This document shows, in pieces, positions 15,761 through 24,584 of a stretch of 64,000 nucleotides of DNA; position 1 is the stretch's first letter, and each line of letters opens with the position of its first letter. Below the pieces are notes generated by a model. That model had not been told where the DNA came from. It worked only from the letters and a program-made list of their open reading frames with translations, and made no database searches. The position numbers and the translations under genes are program-made. The stretch covers positions 57,362 through 121,361 of the forward strand of contig JBGRQA010000017.1 in the NCBI GenBank assembly GCA_041725895.1, in the 5' to 3' direction. Source of the stretch: JBGRQA01 sp041725895. Lineage in GTDB: Bacteria > Bacteroidota > Bacteroidia > Bacteroidales > Marinifilaceae.

Positions 15761-18700
15761 ATGAAAAAGCATTTATTCTTAACGTGCCTTTGGGCACTAT
15801 TGTGGGTGGTTGTTTGTGGCCAAACCACACCACCCAATTTGACGGTGCCGAGTGATGCAACGGTAGATAGTGACATTGAAATCACATTCACAGAAAATGC
15901 TACCTGGCGAGACAGTATCACGCAAATCAATTATGGGACCGATTTGTTGCCTGTTGGTGCATATGATGTCACTCAGGCCGGGAGAATTATATTAAAACCT
16001 TCGCAATCTGTTTTTCTGCAGAAGGCTGTAACTGCCACGCTTGAGATCCTAGCCAATAGTTTTGCAACGAACTCTGTTTCTTTACAGATACAACATGGTG
16101 CGGCCCAATCGATAGTGATTGTTACTCAACCGGCAGGGCCTGTAAATAACGGGAAAGTGTTAGCAACTCAACCTGTTGTTAAGTTGCAAGACCAATATAG
16201 TAATGATTGTACGGAGGATAGCAGTACCTCTGTGAAAGTAAGCAAAACAGGAGGTGTTTGGACGCTGGGGGGAACTGATTCCAGACAGGTAACTAATGGA
16301 ACAGCTGAATATACGGATTTGACGGCAACCAGTTTTGCGGCCATTTCCGATGCTACTATCAGTTTTTCCGGTTCAGGACTAACAACAATTGAATCCAGTG
16401 CTTTCAGTATTCCAGCTCCTTCTGCTCCCCCAGGTTTGGTTGCTTCATCTTCGGCCAATGTTGATTCTACTTTTGAAGTACAGTTTACTGAAAATACGGA
16501 TTGGAAAGACAATTTGGATTCTATCCAATACGATGGAGTTTTGATTGATCCCAGTGCCTGGGATAAAAGCCAATCAGGTAAAATAATTTTTGATCCATCT
16601 AAAGATGCGGGTCTGCAGAAAGCAGGGACTGCAGAATTAAGAATTGTTGCCCGTGGGTATTCAGACGCAACAGTGAATCAGACGATAGAACATGGGGCTC
16701 CCAAAACTATCGTTATTGTTACTCAGCCTGCCGCTCCAATAGCTAATGGAGGAGTTTTGGCAACACAGCCTGCTGTTAAGCTGCAGGATCAGTATAATAA
16801 TGATTGTACGAGTGAAAGCAGCTTGACTGTTTCGGTAGTCAAAGGAGATTCAGGGAATTGGACCCTGGGTGGAACTACTTCGAATACTGCTAGTGATGGA
16901 AGTGTTTCGTTTACAGATTTAACTGCAAGTAGTGATGCAGCAATTAGTGGTGTATATTTGAATTTTTCTGCTAGCGGAACCACAACGGTTAGTTCCGATG
17001 TTTTTGATATTCCGGCTTTGGGGGATGCACCCGTTTTAACAGCAGCTAGTGATGCAACGGTGGATAGTGATTTTGAGGTCACTTTTTCTGATAATGCCTC
17101 TTGGCGGGATAGCATCAAAATCGTGAAATACGGGGATAATGAGCTGCCTTCAGCTGCTTATGATGTGAGTCAGGCAGGTAAGATTGTACTGAAACCATCA
17201 CAATCAACGTTTTTACAAAAAGCAGGTACCGCTACCATTTTGGTTTTAGCTAATAGTTTTGCCGACAATTCGGTTTCTCAGGAAATCAAGCATGGTGCTG
17301 CTACGAAAGTTGTAATGGTAACTCAGCCTGTTGCACCTGCGAATAATGGAGCACAGTTTGACACGCAGCCAGTGGTGAAGCTGCAGGATCAATACAGTAA
17401 TGACTGTACAGGCGAGAATAACATAACGGTGGATGCGTCCGCATCCGGAGGAACATGGACCTTGGAGGGGACTACTTCACGTACTTCGAATGGGGGGCTA
17501 GTAGAACATTCTGATCTTGCTGCAACTAGTGATCAGGCGGTATCTAATGCCACCATTAAGTTTGCCAGTACGGGTTTGACCGGGATTGAATCCAGTTCTT
17601 TTAATATTCCGGCTCCTTCTTCATCTCCCAGTTTGACGGCAGCTTCCAATGCTTCAGTTGATGCATCGTTTGAGGTGACTTTTACGGAGAATCAAACCTG
17701 GAAAGACAATATTGATTCTGTTTATTATGGAGCAAGTATTCTGGAAGTAAGTTCGTGGGATAAGAGTCAATCCGGAAAGATTGTGTTTGATCCTTCGAAG
17801 GATACTGATTTGCAAAAGGCAGGAACGGCTGATGTTACCATATACTCAGGTGGATTTGAGGATAGTAAGGTGAGTCAAACCATAGGGCATGGAGCTCCCA
17901 AGAACATCGTAATAGTGACACAACCAACTGCTCCCGGATACAACGGAGCGGAATTGGGAGTTCAGCCAGAGGTAAAACTTCAGGATCAATACAATAATGA
18001 TTGTACCGGTGAAAACGATTTGGATGTGACTGTAGCGAAGGGAGATTCAGGAGATTGGACTCTGGAAGGGACAGCATCGAAGAAGGTCACTGGTGGAAGT
18101 GTTGCTTACACGGGGCTAAAGGCAAGCAGTAGTGCTGCGGTTTCCGGAGCCTACTTGAATTTTTCTGCCAGCGGAACTACAACCATTAGTTCCAATACTT
18201 TTGATATTCCGGCTCTGGGGGATGCCCCGGGCTTAACAGCGGCCAGTAATGCAACGGTGGATAACGATTTTGAACTTACTTTTTCTGATAATGCTAATTG
18301 GCGGGACAGTATCAAAATTGTGAAATATGGGGATAATGAATTGCCTTTAGCGGCTTATGATGTGCGTCAGGCAGGTAAGATTGTGCTGAAGCCCTCTCAA
18401 TCAATACATCTTCAAAAGGCTGGAACGGCAACCTTGTTAATTGTATCCACTAGTTATGCAGATAATTCGGTTTCCCAGGAGATTAAATATGGAGCGGTTA
18501 CTAAGATTGTAATGGTTACACAACCTGCTTCATCTTCTAATAATGGAGGGCTGTTGGGTACCCAGCCACTGGCAAAGTTGCAGGATCAATATAGCAATGA
18601 TTGTACCGGGGAAAATGATATTGTAGTAGATGCGACAGCTTCCGGTGGGGAGTGGCTTCTCGAGGGGACTACTTCGCGGACTGCCAGTGGGGGACAGATT

Positions 18701-21700
18701 GAGCACACAGATCTTACCGCTACAAGTGATCAGGCTGTATCTAATGCTACTATTAAGTTTGCCAGTACAGGTCTGACTGGAGTTGAAACCAGTTCGTTTA
18801 ATATTCCTGCACCTTCTTCCTCTCCAAGTTTGACTGCAGCTTCAGGTGCTACTGTTGATTCATTCTTTGAAGTGACTTTCACGGAAAATCAAGCATGGAA
18901 AGACAATATTGATTCTGTTTATTATGGAGTAAATATTTTGGATGCAAGTTCGTGGGATAAATCACAGACCGGGAAAATTGTATTTGATCCCGCCAGGGAT
19001 ACGGATTTGCAAAAGCCTGATACAGCTGAAATAGTTATTTATGCGGGTGGTTTTGAGGATGCTAATGTTAGTCAGGCCATTGCTCATGGGGCGCCCAAGA
19101 GCCTTGTGATTGTTGCTCAACCGAAAGCCCCTGGCAGTAATGGGACCCTATTGGGTGTTCAACCCGAAGTGAAGCTTCAGGATCAGTATGTTAATGATTG
19201 TACGAGGGAGAATGATCTTTTAATTGCTGTCGCTAAAGGAGATTCGGGAGATTGGGAGCTGGGAGGCAGCACTTCAGGAACGGTTGTTGAGGGAAAACTT
19301 GCATTTTCCGATTTAACAGCTACAAGTTCAGCTGCGGTGAGTGGAGCCTATCTGCAATTTTCTGCCGATGGCTTGTCTAATGTCGATTCGGATGTTTTCG
19401 ATATACCTGCTCCCGGCGATGGGCCCGGTTTAACAGCCGATGAGGGTGCTACCGTGGATGAAGATATTGAGATTACTTTTAGCGATAACAGTGATTGGCG
19501 GGAAAAAGTTGATTCGATTACGTATGGGGGGAATCTTCTAGTGTCTGCTTCGTATGTCCTGGAGGAGGGAAGGCTTATTCTTTTAACTGCTCTGGATACG
19601 CTGCTTCAGAAACCTGGAACATACGAAGTTCGGGTTGTGGCCACCGGTTATCACGATAATACTGTAAGTCAAGAGGTAAGGCATGGTGTGCCGGATGCGT
19701 TGGATGTGATCCAACAACCTGTTCCCTCCGAATTTAATGGAGATACTCTGGCCCAACAACCTAGAATACAATTGGTGGATAAGTATCAAAATAAATGTGA
19801 TTTTGAGAACTCTGCAGTTGTGAGAGCGGAAAATGGTGATGGGCAGGACTGGACTCTTGGTGGAAGTTTTGAGGTGGTAGTTGGCTTAGGTGTAGCGGAG
19901 TATACTGATTTGAAGGTGAGCAGTAGTGAAGGAATTAACGATGCTCAGATTAAGTTTATTCTTCAGGATACCATTACGGTTCTCTCGGATGTTTTTTCCA
20001 TTCCATCTCCCCGTGTGGATGTTCCTGAGCTGTTTCCGGATCAGTCTGCTACTGTTGATTCTCCTTTTTCAATTACTTTTACGGAGGATTCAATTTGGAG
20101 AAGCAGGATTCAGGAAATTGCTCTTAACGACAGTGTTTTGAATTCTTTAAGTTACGACATTTCTCAAGTAGGCAAGATTGTTTTCGATCCAGCTACATCT
20201 GGTCAGATGCAGAAAGCTGATAGCTATACGGTTGTCGTTTCTTCTAATGGATATGTTAATGATAGTGTTGTACAAGTTATAGGTCATGGGGCTACTGTCG
20301 GTCTTTTTATTGACGTTCAGCCTGAAGGGCCTGAGATCAATGGTGGTGCTTTGGTTCAGCAACCCGAGTTGGTTTTGCGTGATCAATATAATAACAATTG
20401 TGTTTTGGATACGATCACTCAGGTGAGGGTTGAAAAATTTGATCGTTTGGTTTGGGATTTGAAGGGAGTGTTTGAAAAGAATGGGGTGGATGCCAGGGTT
20501 GTTTTTTCCGACCTTATTGCTGAAAGTGAAATTGCTATTGATTCTGCTCAGCTCTCATTTTCCTTTGAGAAGGATACAGTTTTTTCCAACACCTTTAAAA
20601 TTCCGGTGCCTCTGATTGAGTTGACGGCAGCTGATTCAGTTACCGTTGATCAGGAATTTGTTGTTTCCTTTGCTGACAATGCGAGTTGGAGGGATTCCAT
20701 ACAATCTGTTAGTTTTAGGGATGCACAATTAGTAGATACGGCTTTCCGAATTGAGCCTGGCAAGTTGATTCTGATTCCTGCCAATGATACCCTATTGCAA
20801 AGGGCTGTAACAGATAGTGTGGTGGTGGTAGCTAATGGTTACCCCAAGTCTGGTGTGGAGCAAAAAATTCTACATGGAAAAGCTGCTGAGATTGTTATTG
20901 AAACCCAGCCGGAAGGTCCTGTTAAGAATGGTGATACTTTGGTAAAGCAGCCTGCTCTAAAGCTTTTGGATCAGTATCGTAACGATTGTGAAAATGACAG
21001 TACGACAGATGTTACCGTCTCCAATTATTCTGATGGGAGTGAAAGTGATGTATCTAAATTGTGGCAGTTGGGTGGATCTCAAATTGTCTCTGCATCTAAG
21101 GGGGTAGTGATTTATTCAGGTTTAACTGCCACTAGCGAGGAGGCCATTGAGGGGGCTCGTCTTGAATTTGCCTCCGAAGGGATAACTAGCGTAGTATCGG
21201 ATAGTTTTAATATTGTTGTTCCCGAACCTCCGGTAATTACTGCCGCGGTAAATGTGGATGTAGACAATCCTTTTGTTGTCACTTTTAAGGATAATGCAAC
21301 CTGGCGATCGAGGATTACTGATATTAAATATGGAATTAGAAGTTTGGGTGGACTGTATGATGTATCACAGGTTGGCCAAATTACTTTCGATCCCGGTATG
21401 GTTTCGATTCTTCAGAAGGCTACGACAGATACGATGTATATTTATTCAACAGGATATGATACGACTCAATTTCAGCAAACAATTCAGCATGGAAAAGCCA
21501 AACGACTTGTTATTCTGAAGCAACCAACTTCGCCTTCGGCTAATGGAGAGGAGTTGTTCCGGCAGCCAGAGTTAAAGTTGCAGGATCAATACCGAAACGA
21601 TTGTATTAATGATAGTGAGACACCCATTACTGTTAGTCGGGGGGATGGAGGAGATTGGACGCTGGAGGGCTTTTTGATTGGTGGGACCGTGAATGGTTTT

Positions 21701-22594
21701 GTGAAATACCATGGACTGAAAGCTTTAAGTGAGTCAGAAATACTTCATGCAAAATTAAAATTTGAAGGAACTGAAATTATACCAATTGAATCGGCAACTT
21801 TTACAATTCCTGGGCCCTTGTTAAGTGGGGGAGGAACGGCTTCTGCTGATCCGACTATTGTTTGTGTTGGCAGTAAGTGTAATATTTCCCTGAAGGATTA
21901 CAATGGGGCTATTCAATGGCAGGTTTGGAAGGAAGAAGAACAGGCATTTGCTAATATTGAAGGTGAAAATTCGTCTCTTATGGTTACTCCGGCTTTGCAC
22001 GAAAGTGTCCGTTATCGAGCCAAAGTAGAAAGTGAGGGATCTGTTCCTCAGTATTCCAACGAATTGGCTCTGACGATTTTGGAAAAACCTGTTCCAGCTT
22101 TTTCGTTTGAGACGGATTTTAACGTTGTTCAATTCGATAATCAAAGTGAGAATGTAAGTAATGTGCTTTGGGATTTTGGGGATGGAGCTCAGAGTAGTGA
22201 GTTCAGTCCGGTTCACTCCTATTTTATCGATGACTTGAAAGGTGAAGGATTCTCTGTCCAACTTAGGGTGTCTAATGAGGCATGTCCTGATTCTGTAGGC
22301 ATTCAAAAGGTATTGGTGACAAGTGGGCTGGATGACCTAGTAGATGATTCTGGTGTTGTACTTTATCCTAATCCCAATAGAGGGAAGTTTTCTCTAAATA
22401 TTGATGGTTCGTATAAGGAAGGGCAGGTTCGAATCTTGGATTTGAAGGGACAAGTGTTAATGATTCGTCAAGTTCAGTTGGTTGCAGGTCCGAATCAGAT
22501 TGATTTTAATTTGGATACTTATTCGAAAGGAGTGTACTTTCTGGTGGTATATTATGGTGATAAAGTTCTAACAACCCGATTCATAATTCACTAG
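15761..22594 (+). CDS. Giant secreted repeat protein with PKD domain and T9SS C-terminal sorting signal
   Basis: A 2277-residue exported protein. It has a signal peptide (residues 1-21, ending VVCGQ), then ten tandem repeats of about 200 residues (residues 23-2015). Each repeat has an N-terminal half resembling the Shr-like/DUF1533 domain (WRDSI...YG...SQAGKI...LQKAGTA...VSQ-I-HGA) and an Ig-like half (VTQP-NG-QP-VKLQDQY-NDCT...GDWTLGGT). After these come a region of about 90 residues that looks Ig-like, a PKD domain (NVLWDFGDGAQSSEFSPVHSY) and a type A T9SS sorting domain (VVLYPNPNRGKFSLNI to FIIH). It is probably attached to or released from the cell surface as an adhesin or stalk-like protein. 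Cysteines recur once per repeat (NDC). The gene stands alone, with a bidirectional terminator after it. Confidence 0.88.
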   Translation: MKKHLFLTCLWALLWVVVCGQTTPPNLTVPSDATVDSDIEITFTENATWRDSITQINYGTDLLPVGAYDVTQAGRIILKPSQSVFLQKAVTATLEILANSFATNSVSLQIQHGAAQSIVIVTQPAGPVNNGKVLATQPVVKLQDQYSNDCTEDSSTSVKVSKTGGVWTLGGTDSRQVTNGTAEYTDLTATSFAAISDATISFSGSGLTTIESSAFSIPAPSAPPGLVASSSANVDSTFEVQFTENTDWKDNLDSIQYDGVLIDPSAWDKSQSGKIIFDPSKDAGLQKAGTAELRIVARGYSDATVNQTIEHGAPKTIVIVTQPAAPIANGGVLATQPAVKLQDQYNNDCTSESSLTVSVVKGDSGNWTLGGTTSNTASDGSVSFTDLTASSDAAISGVYLNFSASGTTTVSSDVFDIPALGDAPVLTAASDATVDSDFEVTFSDNASWRDSIKIVKYGDNELPSAAYDVSQAGKIVLKPSQSTFLQKAGTATILVLANSFADNSVSQEIKHGAATKVVMVTQPVAPANNGAQFDTQPVVKLQDQYSNDCTGENNITVDASASGGTWTLEGTTSRTSNGGLVEHSDLAATSDQAVSNATIKFASTGLTGIESSSFNIPAPSSSPSLTAASNASVDASFEVTFTENQTWKDNIDSVYYGASILEVSSWDKSQSGKIVFDPSKDTDLQKAGTADVTIYSGGFEDSKVSQTIGHGAPKNIVIVTQPTAPGYNGAELGVQPEVKLQDQYNNDCTGENDLDVTVAKGDSGDWTLEGTASKKVTGGSVAYTGLKASSSAAVSGAYLNFSASGTTTISSNTFDIPALGDAPGLTAASNATVDNDFELTFSDNANWRDSIKIVKYGDNELPLAAYDVRQAGKIVLKPSQSIHLQKAGTATLLIVSTSYADNSVSQEIKYGAVTKIVMVTQPASSSNNGGLLGTQPLAKLQDQYSNDCTGENDIVVDATASGGEWLLEGTTSRTASGGQIEHTDLTATSDQAVSNATIKFASTGLTGVETSSFNIPAPSSSPSLTAASGATVDSFFEVTFTENQAWKDNIDSVYYGVNILDASSWDKSQTGKIVFDPARDTDLQKPDTAEIVIYAGGFEDANVSQAIAHGAPKSLVIVAQPKAPGSNGTLLGVQPEVKLQDQYVNDCTRENDLLIAVAKGDSGDWELGGSTSGTVVEGKLAFSDLTATSSAAVSGAYLQFSADGLSNVDSDVFDIPAPGDGPGLTADEGATVDEDIEITFSDNSDWREKVDSITYGGNLLVSASYVLEEGRLILLTALDTLLQKPGTYEVRVVATGYHDNTVSQEVRHGVPDALDVIQQPVPSEFNGDTLAQQPRIQLVDKYQNKCDFENSAVVRAENGDGQDWTLGGSFEVVVGLGVAEYTDLKVSSSEGINDAQIKFILQDTITVLSDVFSIPSPRVDVPELFPDQSATVDSPFSITFTEDSIWRSRIQEIALNDSVLNSLSYDISQVGKIVFDPATSGQMQKADSYTVVVSSNGYVNDSVVQVIGHGATVGLFIDVQPEGPEINGGALVQQPELVLRDQYNNNCVLDTITQVRVEKFDRLVWDLKGVFEKNGVDARVVFSDLIAESEIAIDSAQLSFSFEKDTVFSNTFKIPVPLIELTAADSVTVDQEFVVSFADNASWRDSIQSVSFRDAQLVDTAFRIEPGKLILIPANDTLLQRAVTDSVVVVANGYPKSGVEQKILHGKAAEIVIETQPEGPVKNGDTLVKQPALKLLDQYRNDCENDSTTDVTVSNYSDGSESDVSKLWQLGGSQIVSASKGVVIYSGLTATSEEAIEGARLEFASEGITSVVSDSFNIVVPEPPVITAAVNVDVDNPFVVTFKDNATWRSRITDIKYGIRSLGGLYDVSQVGQITFDPGMVSILQKATTDTMYIYSTGYDTTQFQQTIQHGKAKRLVILKQPTSPSANGEELFRQPELKLQDQYRNDCINDSETPITVSRGDGGDWTLEGFLIGGTVNGFVKYHGLKALSESEILHAKLKFEGTEIIPIESATFTIPGPLLSGGGTASADPTIVCVGSKCNISLKDYNGAIQWQVWKEEEQAFANIEGENSSLMVTPALHESVRYRAKVESEGSVPQYSNELALTILEKPVPAFSFETDFNVVQFDNQSENVSNVLWDFGDGAQSSEFSPVHSYFIDDLKGEGFSVQLRVSNEACPDSVGIQKVLVTSGLDDLVDDSGVVLYPNPNRGKFSLNIDGSYKEGQVRILDLKGQVLMIRQVQLVAGPNQIDFNLDTYSKGVYFLVVYYGDKVLTTRFIIH
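15830..21810 (+). repeat. Ten tandem coding repeats of about 600 bp, partly as 1.2-kb double units
   Basis: Repeat starts lie near 15830, 16410, 17012, 17611, 18209, 18806, 19406, 20003, 20603 and 21219, giving spacings of 580-616 bases. Two subtypes alternate in the first six: linker ALGDAP with WRDSIKIVKYGDNELP (repeats 3 and 5) and linker PSSSPSLTAAS with WKDNIDSVYYG (repeats 4 and 6; repeat 2 similar). Repeats 3+4 and 5+6 are therefore recent copies of one two-repeat unit. Repeats 7-10 are more diverged, with fewer of the shared motifs. Confidence 0.85.
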
Positions 22595-22596
22595 AA

Positions 22597-22630
22597 AAAA
22601 AGGCTGTTTCCTTAGGGAAACAGCCTTTTT
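22597..22630. terminator. Bidirectional terminator between the giant repeat gene and rocD
   Basis: Perfect 15-bp stem AAAAAGGCTGTTTCC/GGAAACAGCCTTTTT with loop TTAG, directly after the stop at 22594 and 30 bases from the convergent rocD stop. A-run and T-run flank it on both sides. Confidence 0.92.
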
Positions 22631-22659
22631 CGATATAGATAAATTGGGTTAGTGGTGAC

Positions 22660-23889
22660 TTACTCAAATTCGGCCATTGTCTTTTTGATGATTTCAATTG
22701 CCTCTCTTAATTCTGCCTCATTGATGGTCAATGGAGGAGCAAAACGAATAATATGATCATGAGTTGGCTTTGCTAACAAACCATTGTCACGAAGTCTCAG
22801 GCAGACATCCCATGCAGTTTTACCGCCTTTAGGTTTGATGGCTACAGCATTCAAAAGACCTTTTCCTCGTACGAGTTCAATCATATCTGATTTGATGGCT
22901 TTCAATTCTTCGCGGAAGATTTTTCCTAGTGCTTCTGCATTTTCAGCCAATTTTTCTTCTTTTACGACTTCCAATGCTGCGATAGCAACTTTTGCAGCAA
23001 TTGGGTTACCGCCAAAAGTAGAACCGTGCTCGCCTGGCTTGATGCAAAGCATTACAGCGTCGTCTGCCAGTACTGCCGAAATTGGCATAGCTCCACCGGA
23101 GATGGCTTTTCCTAAGATAAGGATATCAGGACGAACTTCTTCGTGATCAACCGCCAATAGTTTCCCTGTACGGGCAATACCTGTTTGTACTTCATCTGCA
23201 ATGAACAAAACATTGTTGGCCTTACAAAGCTCGTAAGCTTTCTTTAGGTAGCCTTCGTCCGGAACAAAAACTCCTGCTTCTCCCTGAATTGGCTCCACAA
23301 GGAATCCTGCAACATTAGGATCTTTTAGTTCTTTTTCCAAAGCTTCTAGGTCATTGTATGGAATGGTTACGAAACCAGGAGTATAAGGACCAAATCCTTT
23401 GTAGGAATCAGGATCGGTTGACATGGAGATAATAGTAATGGTTCGTCCGTGGAAGTTGTCCTCGCAAACTATAATTTTCGCCTCATTTTCTGTAATTCCC
23501 TTTTTCTCATAGGCCCATTTTCTACAAAGTTTAAGAGCTGTTTCGTCCGCTTCAGCACCGGTATTCATAGGAAGAACTTTGTCGTATCCGAAATACTTGG
23601 TAACGAATTCTTCGTATTCTCCGAGTGTACTATTGTAGAAAGCACGGGAAGTCAGGGTTAACTTCTTTGCTTGCTCAACCATGGCATTAATAATTTTAGG
23701 GTGGCAATGCCCTTGGTTGACAGCAGAATATGCTGAAAGGAAATCAAAATACTTTTTTCCATCAGTATCCCAAACATAAATACCTTCTCCTTTATCTAAG
23801 ACTACAGGAAGTGGATGGTAGTTGTGTGCTCCGAATTGAGCTTCCCTCTCCATGTAATCTTTGGCAGTCATTGTTATTGTATTTGTCAT
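22660..23889 (-). CDS. rocD: Ornithine--oxo-acid aminotransferase
   Basis: A 409-residue class III PLP aminotransferase that converts ornithine and 2-oxoglutarate to glutamate-5-semialdehyde and glutamate. Family features run through the whole length: YFDFLSAYSAVNQGHCHPKI, the PLP phosphate site MNTGAEADETALK, FHGRT, EPIQGEAGV, IADEVQTGIARTGK with the PLP-contacting Asp, the Schiff-base Lys in LGKAISGG, and GSTFGGNP. The substrate call (ornithine rather than acetylornithine or GABA) rests on overall resemblance to RocD, including the AHNYHPLPVVL start. proC lies 6.4 kb away on the same strand and would take the product to proline. An alternative start at MTAKDYMEREAQF is possible. Confidence 0.9.
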   Translation of the reverse strand: MTNTITMTAKDYMEREAQFGAHNYHPLPVVLDKGEGIYVWDTDGKKYFDFLSAYSAVNQGHCHPKIINAMVEQAKKLTLTSRAFYNSTLGEYEEFVTKYFGYDKVLPMNTGAEADETALKLCRKWAYEKKGITENEAKIIVCEDNFHGRTITIISMSTDPDSYKGFGPYTPGFVTIPYNDLEALEKELKDPNVAGFLVEPIQGEAGVFVPDEGYLKKAYELCKANNVLFIADEVQTGIARTGKLLAVDHEEVRPDILILGKAISGGAMPISAVLADDAVMLCIKPGEHGSTFGGNPIAAKVAIAALEVVKEEKLAENAEALGKIFREELKAIKSDMIELVRGKGLLNAVAIKPKGGKTAWDVCLRLRDNGLLAKPTHDHIIRFAPPLTINEAELREAIEIIKKTMAEFE

Positions 23890-24584
23890 AATGGTAAATA
23901 TTAAAGGGTTTTCTAAAAGGTTTGCGTGATTTGTTCAACGCAGGCACAATTTTGTAATTTTTTTTTGAAAAACCACATAATTAAAGGATTTTCTTTTAGG
24001 AAATCTTATTTTTTTTCAAAAAGACAATTTTATCATAACTGAGTGTTTAATTAAAGTGGCTTGGCTTCTGATTATGGACTGGAATAGAATGCCTGTCCCA
24101 TTGGGGAAGAATTTAGAGAGGATTATCGTGAGTAATTTTGAGTGTTTATTGGATAGTAGGCTTACTTCGTTCCAATGGTGGTTTTACTCTTTGATCCACA
24201 AATTGGATATTTCTGTATCGTAATTTCTACCTGCAGAGAATGCTTTTAAAACTGTCTCTTTATAAGGCTGTATTTGATTTGACTGGGCGATGGTCATTGG
24301 AGTAATGGTGTGGATAAAGATATGTGTATAACTGTAATTTTACGCTATATCTCTTAAGTAGGGGTGATGGGGTAGATTAATACTTTCCGTTTTTTTTATT
24401 CCCCCTATGTTCTGTAAATTCCAACGGGTATTTGGAAGTTGCTTTGTTTTCCGGTTATTGTTTTGTTGTTGGGTGGTGTGTGGTTATGATAATAACAAAA
24501 AGTGGCTGTGTCTTTATTGGTGGTTGTTGTGGGTGGAGGTTGTGTTGTGCTAATCTCCAGAATATGTTAAAAAAAGAAGAGTGG
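23890..24584. other. Intergenic region without identifiable gene
   Basis: This 695-base AT-rich gap lies between rocD and the BatA-domain gene. It should contain the rocD promoter (minus strand), but no TTTG/TAnnTTTG pair is clear. One 49-codon frame (24074-24223, plus strand) has no family resemblance or signals, and I regard it as chance. Confidence 0.6.

Noticed and set aside
24074..24223. 49-codon ORF in the rocD-BatA gap
   Set aside because: No family, promoter or ribosome binding site; composition like the surrounding non-coding DNA.
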